A DNA stretch of 64,000 nucleotides from Nocardia sp. CNY236 (GTDB lineage: Bacteria; Actinomycetota; Actinomycetes; Mycobacteriales; Mycobacteriaceae): assembly GCF_000482385.1 (NCBI RefSeq), contig NZ_AXVD01000010.1, positions 1 through 64,000 of the forward strand, read 5' to 3'. Made by a program: the position numbers and the translations under genes. Shown piece by piece: positions 20,181-29,957 of the stretch. The stretch's first letter is position 1; the number at the start of each line of letters is the position of its first letter. The notes under the pieces were generated by a model. It was not told the origin of the DNA. It made no database searches and saw only the letters and a program-made list of their open reading frames with translations.

Positions 20181-21308
20181 TCAGATGAAGGCGAATTCGC
20201 GTTCTTTGCGCAACCACGCGACAAGGTTCGCGCCGGAATCGCGCATCGACGGCGGATGGAATCGATGCACTGCGCACACCTCGGCGAGGTAGCCGATGTC
20301 GGCATTTCGCATGTAGGCGATACCGCCGGCGGCCGTTTTCACTCTTCCGACGAGTGAATCGACACAGTCATCGAATGCTTCACGCAGCGCGAGCAATTCG
20401 GCCGCGGTATCCGGCGACACCGATTTTGCGTCGAACTCGGCGGCGAGCTTCAGCAGGGCGTTCTCCATCGCGGCGAGGAACCCGGACATCCCGGCAACGC
20501 GTGTCGCGTCGACACTGCCCTCCCGTGCCAGGGCCGCATCGAGCAGCGCGTACGCGGCGCCGAGATAGGTGCCGAGGATCAGCAGGCCGAACCACTGGTA
20601 GCCGATCATCTCGCTGGTGCCGTCAGGGTCCTCGAGCAGGCTCTCGACGACGAGCCCCTCGGGGCAGAACACTTCGTCGAGTTCGACCGAACCGGACTCG
20701 GCGCCGCGTAGCGTGGTGGCCTGCCAGAACGGGCCGACGGTGAGGTTGTCCGAGCTGGCGGGCACAAGCGCGACGGCACGCTCACCCGATTCCAGTTCCA
20801 CGCTCGCGACCAGCACGTCCATCGATTCCGCCAGCGAACACGGCGCCTTGCGGCCCGTGAGCAGATACCCGTTCTCGCACTTGGCCGCCCGCATGGTCGG
20901 TCGGAAGATCGAACCGCCCGGCTTGCCCTCGGAGAAGCCGGAGGCCAGCACCTGACGGTCCACCGCGAGCTGACGGATGAGCGCGCGCTCCTCGTCGGTG
21001 GCCTGCTCGGCGAACACCGCGAGGGTAGCGATCGAGAGATGGTGCATCGTGGTCGCAGCGCCGAGTGCGGGCGCGACGGCACCGATCGCGATGTGGACCT
21101 GCACGGCCTCGACCGCCGAGGCGCCGAGCCCACCCAAGTCCCGCGGTGCCACCAGCCGCGGTCCGTTATGGCGAACCCACACGGGAACCAGACTGTGCTG
21201 ATCGCGCTCGGCGATCGTCGCCGCGGTGCCGGCCAACTCGTCGAGCAGGCCGGGCAACAGACGTTCGAGTGTTTCCCGAGCCACCTCGAGGGCAGACTTC
21301 ACAACCAT
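20181..21308 (-). CDS. Acyl-CoA-dehydrogenase-fold flavoprotein (candidate amino-sugar N-oxygenase)
   Basis: A 375-residue protein of the acyl-CoA dehydrogenase superfamily, which also contains class D flavin monooxygenases. The beta-domain segment TLRGAESGSVELDEVF aligns with the conserved G-S-G-S loop. GFSEGKPGGSIF and YLLTGRKAPCSLAESMD match the flavin-contact strands. The C-terminal helix bundle ends FHPPSMRDSGANLVAWLR. The cluster carries amino-deoxysugar genes and a flavin reductase. A role like KijD3, DnmZ or ORF36 (sugar nitroso synthases with this fold) is therefore possible; a true dehydrogenase remains the alternative. ATG 21308 follows GAAGGGAA. Confidence 0.75.
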   Translation of the reverse strand: MVVKSALEVARETLERLLPGLLDELAGTAATIAERDQHSLVPVWVRHNGPRLVAPRDLGGLGASAVEAVQVHIAIGAVAPALGAATTMHHLSIATLAVFAEQATDEERALIRQLAVDRQVLASGFSEGKPGGSIFRPTMRAAKCENGYLLTGRKAPCSLAESMDVLVASVELESGERAVALVPASSDNLTVGPFWQATTLRGAESGSVELDEVFCPEGLVVESLLEDPDGTSEMIGYQWFGLLILGTYLGAAYALLDAALAREGSVDATRVAGMSGFLAAMENALLKLAAEFDAKSVSPDTAAELLALREAFDDCVDSLVGRVKTAAGGIAYMRNADIGYLAEVCAVHRFHPPSMRDSGANLVAWLRKEREFAFI

Positions 21309-21579
21309 TCCGATTCCCTTCTCGAATCGACGATATTTCGCATGCGCCTATTTCGGATCGGGCGCGCATTTCCAGGCCGGATATTTCGGCGACGGCAGTC
21401 GATGGATTGTTTCCGATCGGCGATCATGGCCAATGTTACGTCGACTACGCTGCGCCACAAGATAATCGGCGGTCCGCACCCGACCACCGGCGTGGACGAA
21501 GGCAATCACGCCGACCGAACCCGGATACGCGAATTCCCTGATACCGCCGTGTGCCAGTACCAGGAAATCCGGGAATTGT

Positions 21580-23151
21580 TCAGTGGGCGATGTCGAGCGT
21601 TTTCTCGGTAGTTTCCGGTTCGGGCGCGCCCGGGCGGCGAGCCAGCAGTGGCACGACGACAGCCAGCATCGCCATGGTCGCGGCCGCCGCAACGGCGGCG
21701 ACCGAGAACCCTTGCGAGAAAGACGATCTCGCACTCTCCAGCAGCGCGCCACCCAGCTCGGCAGGCAACCCCGCCGCGGCCTGGTGCGCCCCGGCGAGAG
21801 TTTCCCCGGCCGCGTGCGTAACCTCGTCGGGCAGTGCCGCCGGGACATCCACCGACACCCGGTACACCGCGGCACCGATCGAGCCGAGAACGGCGATCCC
21901 GAGCGCGCCACCGAGTTCGGAGCCGGTCTCCGAAATCGCCGAGGCCGCCCCCGCCCGATCCTCCGGCGCTTGGGAAACAACGGACTCGGTGGCGGGCGTG
22001 ATGACGATCGTGGCGCCGAGGCCGAGCAGCATACCGCCGGCCAGCAGGATCCAGACCCCGTCCACAGACCGGCTGAACGCAACGACCAGCAGGCCGACCG
22101 CGCAGATCAGGAAACCGATGCCGAGCGTGCGCCCGAAACCGGTCCGAGCCAACAGCGCGGGCGCCGCCGTGGCGCCGAGTCCGGCGGCCACCGTCATCGG
22201 CAGCATCCACAGCGCCGACTCGAACGGACCCATGTCCAGCACCAACTGCAGGTACTGCGCGAAGAAGAGGTTCGGCCCCATCATCGCCAGCATGCCGACG
22301 GTCACCGCGACCACACCCGCCACGAAGACCGGGTTGCGGAACAACCCGCGGTCGATCAGCGGGGCGGCGCTACGCCGTTGCTGCACGACGAAACCGATCA
22401 CCAGCAGCACGCCGGCCAGTAGCGACAGGACCGAGGGGCGGTCGAATCCGGCGATCTCGGCACAGCGTTTCATTGCGTAGACGATCGAGAGGATCGCGGC
22501 CAGCAGGAGCACGGCGCCGACGAGGTCGAACTTGGAGTTGACGGGGTTGTAGTGCTCGGGAACCAGGATGGGCGTGAGCACGAGCAGGACGAGGATCACG
22601 GGCACATTGATCAGGAAGACCGAGCCCCAGCTGAAGAAGTCGAGCAGCACACCACCGAGGACCGGGCCGAGCGCGCCACCGCCGGCGAAGGCGGCGGTCC
22701 AGACACCGATGGCCTTGGTGCGGTCGCCAGGGTCCTCGAAGATGTTGCGGATCAAAGCTAGTGTGGAAGGCATCAGGGTCGCGCCACCGATGCCCATGAC
22801 CGCGCGCGCGCCGATCAGGATCTCGGTGTTCGGCGCGAAGGCCGCGACCGCAGAGGCGATGCCGAAGGCCGCCGCACCGATCATCAACAGCTTACGGCGG
22901 CCGATGCGGTCACCCACGTTTCCCATGACGATCAGCAGGCTGGCCAGCACGAAGCCGTAACTGTCCAGGATCCACAGCATTTGACTGCCACTGGGCGCGA
23001 GGTCCTTGCCGATCGAAGGGATCGCCAGGTAGAGCACCGACATGTCCATGGCCACCAGCACGACGGGCAACACGAGGATCGACAGGGCGATCCATCGTGC
23101 CGAACCGGCCCGCTGCGGTGGCGGTGTGTCGTGTTCCGTCGAGCCGAGCAT
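21580..23151 (-). CDS. MFS drug exporter, DHA2 family (14 TM)
   Basis: A 523-residue proton-driven exporter of the DHA2/EmrB-QacA type. Motif A is GNVGDRIGRRKLLMIG. Motif C-like glycine/proline patterning (GGALGPVLGGVLLDFFSWG) marks an antiporter. Fourteen hydrophobic segments can be traced. The start is ATG 23151 with GGAG upstream. A 23-bp inverted repeat lies 32 bp upstream of the start, and the same operator occurs before the TetR gene and the ABC exporter genes. This gene therefore probably has its own TetR-controlled promoter and exports the cluster product or an intermediate. Confidence 0.92.
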   Translation of the reverse strand: MLGSTEHDTPPPQRAGSARWIALSILVLPVVLVAMDMSVLYLAIPSIGKDLAPSGSQMLWILDSYGFVLASLLIVMGNVGDRIGRRKLLMIGAAAFGIASAVAAFAPNTEILIGARAVMGIGGATLMPSTLALIRNIFEDPGDRTKAIGVWTAAFAGGGALGPVLGGVLLDFFSWGSVFLINVPVILVLLVLTPILVPEHYNPVNSKFDLVGAVLLLAAILSIVYAMKRCAEIAGFDRPSVLSLLAGVLLVIGFVVQQRRSAAPLIDRGLFRNPVFVAGVVAVTVGMLAMMGPNLFFAQYLQLVLDMGPFESALWMLPMTVAAGLGATAAPALLARTGFGRTLGIGFLICAVGLLVVAFSRSVDGVWILLAGGMLLGLGATIVITPATESVVSQAPEDRAGAASAISETGSELGGALGIAVLGSIGAAVYRVSVDVPAALPDEVTHAAGETLAGAHQAAAGLPAELGGALLESARSSFSQGFSVAAVAAAATMAMLAVVVPLLARRPGAPEPETTEKTLDIAH

Positions 23152-23182
23152 TGTGACGCGCTCCAATTCGTTGAGATGGCGA

Positions 23183-23205
23183 AAATTAGATCATTGTTCT
23201 AATTT
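23183..23205. promoter_or_regulatory. TetR-type operator, copy 1 (MFS exporter)
   Basis: Perfect 8-bp arms AAATTAGA and TCTAATTT are separated by 7 bp, in an otherwise GC-rich region. On the minus strand the core reads ATTAGAACAATGATCTAAT. It matches 15 of 19 positions of the site at 58685 upstream of the TetR gene, and 15 of 19 of the site at 54705. Confidence 0.75.
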
Positions 23206-23265
23206 AGCTCGTCCGCGGCACCCCGTAAAGCACGATCCCGACCTCACCGTGCCCGTCCCGTCGGT

Positions 23266-24525
23266 TCAGACCAGCCGCACATTCGGCACGTACAGCAACC
23301 ATCGGCCGCCGCGCTCGGCGAACGCCTGCTCCTTGGCCAGGATCTCCTCGGCGTGATTCCACGCGAACAGCACGGCGCAGTCGGCCTCGTAGTCGGCGAA
23401 CCCGGCGGCCGGCACCACGGGAATGTGCGAGCCCGGCATCTGCCGCCCGGTCTTGGCTGGAGTGGAGTCGAACACACAGGTCACCAGCTCGGGCCCGATG
23501 CCCGCGTAGTTGATCACCGTCGCGCTCTTGGCGGTAGCGCCGTACCCGACCACGTGCATGCCGCCTGCCCGCAACTCGACGAGGGTGCGCTCGAGGTCGC
23601 GGCAGATCTGATCCACCTCGGCGGCGAACTTGCGCAGAGTGGGCAGCTCGGCCAGACCACGCGTCCGCTCGTCGGCGACGAGTTCGGCCACCGCCGCGCT
23701 GGGCGTGCGCGCACCGGCCCTGGCGATCGTGTACCGCACTTCTCCTCCGTGCACCGGCAGGCGCCGGACGTCGACGAGCTCGAAGTCGAAGCGTCGAGCC
23801 ATCGCGGCCACCGACGTCGCCGAGAACAGGTAGAAGTGCTCGTCGTAGATCTGGTCGAAAGAGACCTTGTCCACGACGTCGCCGAGGTAGGGGTCCTCGA
23901 AGACAAAGACACCGTCCGACGCCAGCAGCGCGTCGATGCCGCGGAAGATCGAATCCAGGTACGGAATATGGCACATCGTGTTGGCCGCGAAGACGACCTC
24001 GGCCCGGCCGTGTTCGGCGGCGATCTCGGCGCCGACCGACTCCTCGAAGAAGTCCGAGCGCACCCGGATGCCCGCGGCTCGCGCCACGTCCGCGACGCCG
24101 CTGCACGGCTCGACACCGAGATGGCGCACCCCGGCGGCATGCACGGTGCCGAGCATGCTGCCGTCGTTGGAGCCGATCTCGACGATGAAGGGGTCCTGCC
24201 CGGTCAGCTCGGTGTCGAGGAATTCCCGTGCGGTGGAGGCGAAGTGCTCCCGCATCCGGACCGAACCGGCGGAGACGTAGGGGTAGGCGGCGTGAAACAT
24301 CCGCTCGCGCGGCACCTCGTCGAGCTGCTGGACCATCGAGCACGACTCACAGACGCCGACGCGCAGCCGATAGAAGAACTCGTCGGCGATCTCCGCCGGA
24401 GTCAGGAAGGCATCGGAGAGCGGCTGGCGGCCGAGATCTATGAACTCCTGGACGTTTCCACCACAGATACGGCACATGATTCCTCTATCGATCGTCGAAT
24501 TGTGTTCTTGTACTTGGTTGTTCAT
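23266..24525 (-). CDS. NDP-hexose 3-C-methyltransferase (EvaC/TylCIII/KijD1 family)
   Basis: A 419-residue SAM-dependent enzyme that adds the branching methyl at C-3 of a keto deoxysugar nucleotide. It has an N-terminal zinc-ribbon (CRICGG...CESC), a SAM Rossmann fold (FIVEIGSNDGSML), and the family segments EDPYLGDVVDKVSFDQIYDE, HFYLFSATS and LPVHGGEVRYT. The C-terminal domain contains GYGATAKSATVINYAGIGP. The length matches the family. ATG 24525 follows GGTGAG and lies 6 bp after the ketoreductase stop. It is the last of five consecutive sugar genes. Confidence 0.93.
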   Translation of the reverse strand: MNNQVQEHNSTIDRGIMCRICGGNVQEFIDLGRQPLSDAFLTPAEIADEFFYRLRVGVCESCSMVQQLDEVPRERMFHAAYPYVSAGSVRMREHFASTAREFLDTELTGQDPFIVEIGSNDGSMLGTVHAAGVRHLGVEPCSGVADVARAAGIRVRSDFFEESVGAEIAAEHGRAEVVFAANTMCHIPYLDSIFRGIDALLASDGVFVFEDPYLGDVVDKVSFDQIYDEHFYLFSATSVAAMARRFDFELVDVRRLPVHGGEVRYTIARAGARTPSAAVAELVADERTRGLAELPTLRKFAAEVDQICRDLERTLVELRAGGMHVVGYGATAKSATVINYAGIGPELVTCVFDSTPAKTGRQMPGSHIPVVPAAGFADYEADCAVLFAWNHAEEILAKEQAFAERGGRWLLYVPNVRLV

Positions 24526-24531
24526 CGATGC

Positions 24532-25518
24532 TCACCGGCTTGCGGCGAAGTGGGCGACCGTGCGGCGCAAGGCCTCGTCAAGGTCGACGGCGGGCGACCA
24601 GCCGGTGACCGCGCGAAACTCCGCAGAATCCACGATGACGCTGCGGAAATCGCCCGGCTCGGCGTAGCCGGGCGCCGGGACCGTCATCACCGGCACGGTG
24701 ACGCCGGTTCTCGCGGCCGCCAGCTCGGCGATTCGGGTGAAGACCGCGCCCAGCGGCTCGCCGGTACCGGATCCGAGCACCCACGCACGGCCGCAGAGCT
24801 CATCGACGTGGTCGCATGCGGCGACCAGCGCCCGGGCGACGTCGTCGACGAACACCAGGTCCCGGCGCACCGATCCGTCGTGCCACATGGTCAGCGGCTC
24901 GCCCGCGAGCGCCCGTCGTGCCATCGTCGCGACCACGCCGCGCACCCTCTCCGGTGCGTGCGGGGCATAGCCGAAGACCGTCGGCAAGCGCAACGAGGTC
25001 GCCGTGAGCACGCCGTCGTCGGTGGCCGCGAGCAGCACCTGCTCGGCGGCGAGCTTCTGGCGGTCGTAGGCGCAGGCCGGGCGATCGGGCTCGGAACCGT
25101 CGAGGATGTCACGCCCGATCGGACCGACCTGGGTGACGCTGCCGGTGAAGACCACCCGCAGCAGCCGATGTGCGCCCGGCCGCTCGGCCGCGGCGACGAC
25201 GAGTTCGCGCGCGAGTCCGACATTGACCCGCTCGGCCGCGGTGTCGTCGTCCTCGACGCGCCACGAGGAGGCGCCACCGATATGAGCGACGGCGTGCACG
25301 ACCACATCCGCATCGGCAATCGCCACCCGCACGGAGTTCGCGTCGGTGAGATCCATCGGGCTGACCTCGACCTCGGCGATGGCGCCTGCGGGCACCGGCA
25401 CCGGCGTACGCGACACCGCGCGGATCCGCAGCGGACGCGCGCTCAGTTCCCGCAGCACCGCCGAACCGACAAAGCCGGACGCGCCGAGGATCACCACCCG
25501 CTCCGATGTCACGCCCAT
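24532..25518 (-). CDS. NDP-hexose 4-ketoreductase (EvaE/EryBIV-like, extended SDR)
   Basis: A 328-residue NAD(P)-dependent epimerase/dehydratase-family protein. The nucleotide loop is VVILGASGFVGSAVL. The catalytic pair is in YDRQKLAAE (YxxxK), with FTGSVTQVG as the serine/threonine strand. In this setting it should reduce the C-4 ketone as the final step of the deoxysugar. The start is ATG 25518 ([12 protein letters not shown]) with GGAG 8 bp upstream, giving a 10-bp overlap with the epimerase gene and tight translational coupling. Confidence 0.88.
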   Translation of the reverse strand: MGVTSERVVILGASGFVGSAVLRELSARPLRIRAVSRTPVPVPAGAIAEVEVSPMDLTDANSVRVAIADADVVVHAVAHIGGASSWRVEDDDTAAERVNVGLARELVVAAAERPGAHRLLRVVFTGSVTQVGPIGRDILDGSEPDRPACAYDRQKLAAEQVLLAATDDGVLTATSLRLPTVFGYAPHAPERVRGVVATMARRALAGEPLTMWHDGSVRRDLVFVDDVARALVAACDHVDELCGRAWVLGSGTGEPLGAVFTRIAELAAARTGVTVPVMTVPAPGYAEPGDFRSVIVDSAEFRAVTGWSPAVDLDEALRRTVAHFAASR

Positions 25519-26141
25519 AGCGCCGACTCCGCGGTGCGGCACGCCTGATAGCCGGGCAACAAGGCGAGCTCCGCGGCCTCGGCCAGAGTCGGCGCGGACC
25601 GGTCCCGGTCGGATTGCAGAAGTGGCAGGTCACGGGGCAGAGGAAGGCCGAGCGCGGGATCGGTCGGCGACACGGCCAGTTCCTGTTCCGGCACGTACTC
25701 CTGGGACATCAGGTAGACGATCACCGCGTCATCGGTCTCGGCGAGGAACGCGTGCCCGATGCCGATCGGCAGATAGACCGCGCGTCCCAGCTCAGCGCCG
25801 AGTTCCACGGCGTCCCAGTGCCCGAAAGTCGGAGAGCCGACCCTCAGATCGACGAAAAAGTCGGTGACCCGCCCGTGCGGGCAGCAGACATACTTCGCCC
25901 GGCCCGGCGGCGTCGCGGTGTAGTGGATGCCGCGCAGCACACCCCGCGCGGAGACATTGAAGCTGACATCGCGCACCGGGAACATCGGCCGCCCGGCCGC
26001 CGCAAGGAACCGCGACGCGCGCAGGGGCGTGCTGAACAGGCCACGGCTGTCGTGATGAACGTGGCTATCGAACACGACGGCGCCCTCGATCCCACAGGCC
26101 CGGAAGGTTGGCTCCCCGACGCCGTTGCGACCGCCGCTCAC
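25509..26141 (-). CDS. dTDP-4-keto-6-deoxyhexose (3,)5-epimerase (EvaD/RmlC family)
   Basis: A 210-residue cupin epimerase. The catalytic histidine is in GVLRGIHYT, followed by [25 protein letters not shown] and the tyrosine segment [12 protein letters not shown]. The start is GTG 26141, which forms a 4-bp GTGA overlap with the aminotransferase stop. The longer open frame to 26312 lies inside the aminotransferase gene and is rejected. In the vancosamine pathway this enzyme inverts C-5 to give the L-sugar. The shape of the family does not tell whether C-3 is also inverted. Confidence 0.9.
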   Translation of the reverse strand: MSGGRNGVGEPTFRACGIEGAVVFDSHVHHDSRGLFSTPLRASRFLAAAGRPMFPVRDVSFNVSARGVLRGIHYTATPPGRAKYVCCPHGRVTDFFVDLRVGSPTFGHWDAVELGAELGRAVYLPIGIGHAFLAETDDAVIVYLMSQEYVPEQELAVSPTDPALGLPLPRDLPLLQSDRDRSAPTLAEAAELALLPGYQACRTAESALWA

Positions 26142-27250
26142 AGCGCCGCGATCACGGACCGTAGCGCCTCGACAACGCGGGCCTGCTCGGCCTCCGGCAG
26201 GCAGGGATACATCGGCAGCGAGAAGATCTCGTTGGCCAACCGCTCGGTGACCGTCAGCGAACCGGGGCGCCAACCGAGATGGGCGAAGCCGCTCATCGTG
26301 TGTACCGGCCACGGATAGCTGATGTTGAGCGCGATGTCGTGGGCCCGCATCGCCTCGACGATGGCGTCGCGGGCCGGATGCCGGACGACGTAGACGTAAT
26401 AGACGTGGGTGTTGCCCTGGTTGGTCGCAGGCAGGCTCAGCCCGTCGATGTCGCCGAGGCCCTGCTCGTATCGGCGCGCCACCCGATTGCGGCCCGCGAT
26501 GTAGGCGTCGAGCCTGCGCAGCTTCCGGCGCAGGATCTCGGCCTGCAGTTCGTCGAGCCGGGAATTGTGGGCAGGCGTCTGGACCACGTAGTAGACCTCC
26601 TCCATGCCGTAGTAGCGCAAGCGCCGCAGGTTCTGGTGGACCGCCTTGTCACGAGTGATCACGGCGCCGCCGTCGCCGTAGGCACCGAGAACCTTGGTCG
26701 GATAGAAAGAGAAGGCCGCCGCGTCCGACATCGTGCCCGCGATCTGCCCGCCCTGGCGCGCACCGTGCGCCTGCGCGCAGTCCTCGAGGATCATCAGGTC
26801 GTGGTCGACGGCCAACTGCCGCACCGGCGCCATGTCGACGCACTGACCGTAGAGGTGGACCGGCACGATCGCCGTGGTCCGTGGTGTCACGGCGGCGGCG
26901 AGCTGGTCGGTGTCCATGAGGAAGTCCTCCTCGCGCACATCGATGAAGACCGGGGTGGCGCCTGCCTCGACGATCGCGACCACCGTCGGTGCCGCGGTGT
27001 TGGCGACGGTGATCACCTCGTCGCCGGGGCCGACGCCGAGCGCCTCGAGGCCGAGCTTGATCGCGTTGGTGCCGTTGTCGACTCCGGTCGCGAACGGCAG
27101 ACCGTGGTAGGCCGCGAACTCGTTCTCGAACCCGAGCACGCTGTTCCCCAGGATCAGCCGCCCCGAGTCGAACACTGTATTCACGGCGTCGAGGATGTCG
27201 GTGCGTTCTTCGGCATATTCGCCGAGGTAGTCCCATACGCGCGTGGTCAT
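26138..27250 (-). CDS. Sugar 3-aminotransferase (EvaB, DegT/DnrJ/EryC1/StrS family)
   Basis: A 370-residue PLP enzyme that transaminates a 3-keto NDP-deoxysugar. The Schiff-base lysine lies in [17 protein letters not shown], and the aspartate strand is [13 protein letters not shown]. Substrate-loop regions N-A-G-T and [14 protein letters not shown] are typical of the family. ATG 27250 overlaps the 2,3-dehydratase stop by ATGA. Placed directly after the 2,3-dehydratase, it should act on the 2-deoxy-3,4-diketo intermediate. Confidence 0.93.
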   Translation of the reverse strand: MTTRVWDYLGEYAEERTDILDAVNTVFDSGRLILGNSVLGFENEFAAYHGLPFATGVDNGTNAIKLGLEALGVGPGDEVITVANTAAPTVVAIVEAGATPVFIDVREEDFLMDTDQLAAAVTPRTTAIVPVHLYGQCVDMAPVRQLAVDHDLMILEDCAQAHGARQGGQIAGTMSDAAAFSFYPTKVLGAYGDGGAVITRDKAVHQNLRRLRYYGMEEVYYVVQTPAHNSRLDELQAEILRRKLRRLDAYIAGRNRVARRYEQGLGDIDGLSLPATNQGNTHVYYVYVVRHPARDAIVEAMRAHDIALNISYPWPVHTMSGFAHLGWRPGSLTVTERLANEIFSLPMYPCLPEAEQARVVEALRSVIAAL

Positions 27251-28566
27251 CGTGTTGCCTCCTGCGGGATCAGGTCGGTCATGCAGCTGAGCAGGCAGCG
27301 CGCGCCGACGTTCACGTGGTTCCCGTACCGGACGAAGCCGGTGAGCTGCTCGATGGTCATCCAGCAGTAGTCCTGCGGTAGGGCGACGGGAAAGTCGTCG
27401 CCGACGGCGACGACGAGGTAACGGTTCTCCGCGTGGTAGAAGCGGCCGCCCTCCTCGGAATGGACGACGTCGACCAAGATCTGGTCGACGGGAGCTTCGA
27501 GTACGCGGTCGAGATAACGCGGCCGCGGCGGGCCGACCGCGGCGGCGTAGTTGTCCGGGATGCAGGCCACCGTGGGACCCATCTCCACGATGTCGGTGGT
27601 GCCTGCCTCAGTGCGGGCGTGCACCAGCACATGCACCACCCCGTCGAAATCCTTGGCCAAGAACGCGATCACGCCGCGCCCGACCGGGCGCAACATGGGT
27701 TGCGACCATTGCCGCACCTCACGGTTGCTCGCCCGGACATCGACCCCGATCACCGAGAAGTGCCTGCCGTCTGGGCGCCGGATCACCCCGTCGACGCGCT
27801 CCCACTCGGGCAGGCCACCCAGCGGCACGATCCTGCGATCGAGCTGATTGCGCGACTTGACCTCGGTGAACCAACTCAGCACCGCGCCGAGCGGATGCAG
27901 TGCGTCGCCGTCGGGCCTGCCCGGAGCCCCGGTCAAGAAGGGCACCCCGGACAGCACCGTCCTGGCGTCCATATTCACCAGATTGGGCACCCGGGTCAGG
28001 TCGGCGATCTGGTCCACACTCAGCCAGCAGAAATCGGCCAGCACCGGCACCTCGTCGTCGACCTCGACGATCATGTTGCGATTGCGCTTGCCGAGGAACC
28101 ACGAACCCTGTTCCGACTGCAGCGAATCGAACACCGGCCTGCCGCGGTGCGGCTGCAGGAAGTACTCCAGGTAGGGCACCGAGGCGCCGCGGTGGACCCG
28201 GGTGAAGTTGCTTCGCGTGGCCTGCACGGTCGGCGAGAGCTGCAGCAGGTTGACGTTGCCCGGCTCCATCTTGGCCTGCATGAGCAGGTACACCGTGCCG
28301 TTCATCCGCTTGGCGATGATGCCGAGGATCCCGATCTCCGGCTGCCGGATGATGGGTTGCGACCACGCCGCAGGCGTGCGTGAAGCGGTACTGGCGTGTA
28401 CCCCGACGACGGAGAAGAACCGCCCGCTCTGGTGGTACACATCGCCGGTGCGTGGATCCGCGTACCAGCCGTCCATCTTGTCGAGCGAGATGAGTTCGAC
28501 TAGGTAGTCGTTGGCGTGCGCACGGGCCGCGAACCATTCGTGGAACTGGGTCAGAACATCGAACAC
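27247..28566 (-). CDS. NDP-hexose 2,3-dehydratase (EvaA/TylX3/KijB1 family)
   Basis: A 439-residue enzyme that removes the C-2 hydroxyl of NDP-4-keto-6-deoxyglucose, the committing step to 2,6-dideoxysugars. The protein is an internal duplication. The half-motifs GRFFSVVGV...[12 protein letters not shown] and GRHFSVIGV...[12 protein letters not shown] recur, as do [15 protein letters not shown] and [15 protein letters not shown]. That two-repeat build is typical of the family. The start is GTG 28566 with GAGGGG upstream. A larger in-frame extension to 29805 runs antisense-like through the acyltransferase gene and is not coding. Confidence 0.93.
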   Translation of the reverse strand: MFDVLTQFHEWFAARAHANDYLVELISLDKMDGWYADPRTGDVYHQSGRFFSVVGVHASTASRTPAAWSQPIIRQPEIGILGIIAKRMNGTVYLLMQAKMEPGNVNLLQLSPTVQATRSNFTRVHRGASVPYLEYFLQPHRGRPVFDSLQSEQGSWFLGKRNRNMIVEVDDEVPVLADFCWLSVDQIADLTRVPNLVNMDARTVLSGVPFLTGAPGRPDGDALHPLGAVLSWFTEVKSRNQLDRRIVPLGGLPEWERVDGVIRRPDGRHFSVIGVDVRASNREVRQWSQPMLRPVGRGVIAFLAKDFDGVVHVLVHARTEAGTTDIVEMGPTVACIPDNYAAAVGPPRPRYLDRVLEAPVDQILVDVVHSEEGGRFYHAENRYLVVAVGDDFPVALPQDYCWMTIEQLTGFVRYGNHVNVGARCLLSCMTDLIPQEATR

Positions 28567-28586
28567 GGCGCTACCCCTCGCCCGCG

Positions 28587-29957
28587 CTACTCGGTGCTCA
28601 CCGTGAGCGCGGATTCCAGCGCATCCAGGGCCGCGCTGGTGTACTCCGCGATCCGCTCGATCCCGGGCACGGTGTCCGGACAGCAGTGGAACCCGATCCC
28701 GAACGCACCCGAGATGGTCAGCGCGGCGACGATCAGGCCGCTGCCGTGGTAGAGCGGTCCGATGGGGAACATCGCGTCCAGGTGGGTCCCGGCGAAGTAC
28801 AGATCGGTATCGGGGCCCGGGATACAGGACACGATGGCGCTGAACGGCGGCGAGGTCCGCCCGGCCAGTCCGGTCAGCTGGTTGAGCGCGAACGTACCGC
28901 CGATCAGCGGCGAGTACATCACCGCGACCTCCGGGGTGCGGCTGCGGATATCGTCCTTGGCGATGGTGCTCGATCTGGCCACCGCGCGCAGGCGCTCGAC
29001 CGGATGGGCGATGTCGGTAAACATCGTGATCAGGATCGTGCTGTAGGCGTTGAGGGTGGCGTCGTCGCCGGGTGCCCGGACGTTGAACGGCACGCTCGCC
29101 ACCAACGGCTGCGGCGGCAGGTCGCCGCGTTGGCGCAGGTATTCGCGGAGCCCTCCGGCCACACTGCTCACCAGCACGTCGTTGACGGTGACACCGGCCC
29201 GCTTGGCGATGCGCCGGATCCGGTCGACCGGGTAGCTCACCGTGGTGGCTCGTCGACGACTGGTCAGCCTGCCGTTGAGCAGCGTCTTCGGTACCCGGTA
29301 GGGCGCGGCCACCTCGCGCGGTGCGTGTTTCGCGTTGTACTTCATCTGGTTCCGGGCCTCCAGCACATCGCGCAGCGGGGCGGAGCGCGGCGGCTGCGGC
29401 CGCTCCGAGGTAGGACCCACTGTCCAGATCGGGCGCAGTGTCTCGGGCACCGGGTCTTGCGACATCGACTGGACGAAGCGCTGATTCCAGCCGACGCCGT
29501 CCATCACTGCGTGATGGAACTTCACGTAGGTGGCGAAGCGCCCGCCCGTCATACCGTCGATCAGGTGGTACTCCCACAGCGGGCGGCGGAAATCCAATCG
29601 CGGTGAATGCAGTTCGGCGATCAGGTCGTCCAGCTCGGCCTGTCCGCCGGGGGCGGGCAGGCGGTGGTATCGCAGGTGATGGTCGAGGTCGACGGCGGCG
29701 TCGGGGAGCATGCTCATCGACGCGGTGATCTTGCGCAGGGCCGGCCGATCGAGCACGTAGTTGAAGGGCGGCGCGAAGGTGCGGATTTTCCGCAGCCGTC
29801 CACACAGCCGGGTGACGTAATCGGCGTCGGCGTCCGCCGGTGGGGTGAACACCGCGAGCATGGCGACATGCTGACCCGCGGTGGCCGAGTCGACGAAGAA
29901 GAAGAACTTCTCACTCGTCGCGATCGTCGGCTTGTCGTTGACGTTCGTGTGATTCAT
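28587..29957 (-). CDS. WS/DGAT-type acyltransferase
   Basis: A 456-residue member of the wax-ester synthase/diacylglycerol acyltransferase family, related to condensation domains. The catalytic HHxxxDG motif is present (KFHHAVMDGVGW), and the C-terminal domain carries NQLTGLAGRTSP and SCIPGPDTDLYFAG. Family members esterify an alcohol with an acyl-CoA. Inside a metallophore/deoxysugar operon it may acylate the product or a sugar hydroxyl, or help release the chain; that is inference. ATG 29957 overlaps the rhodanese-like stop by ATGA, and the 2,3-dehydratase starts 20 bp after its stop. Confidence 0.87.
   Translation of the reverse strand: MNHTNVNDKPTIATSEKFFFFVDSATAGQHVAMLAVFTPPADADADYVTRLCGRLRKIRTFAPPFNYVLDRPALRKITASMSMLPDAAVDLDHHLRYHRLPAPGGQAELDDLIAELHSPRLDFRRPLWEYHLIDGMTGGRFATYVKFHHAVMDGVGWNQRFVQSMSQDPVPETLRPIWTVGPTSERPQPPRSAPLRDVLEARNQMKYNAKHAPREVAAPYRVPKTLLNGRLTSRRRATTVSYPVDRIRRIAKRAGVTVNDVLVSSVAGGLREYLRQRGDLPPQPLVASVPFNVRAPGDDATLNAYSTILITMFTDIAHPVERLRAVARSSTIAKDDIRSRTPEVAVMYSPLIGGTFALNQLTGLAGRTSPPFSAIVSCIPGPDTDLYFAGTHLDAMFPIGPLYHGSGLIVAALTISGAFGIGFHCCPDTVPGIERIAEYTSAALDALESALTVSTE

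Noticed and set aside
28567..29805. A 5' extension of the 2,3-dehydratase frame through the acyltransferase gene
   Set aside because: The extension is Arg/Pro-rich and lacks motifs. The family N-terminus begins near GTG 28566, which has a ribosome site.
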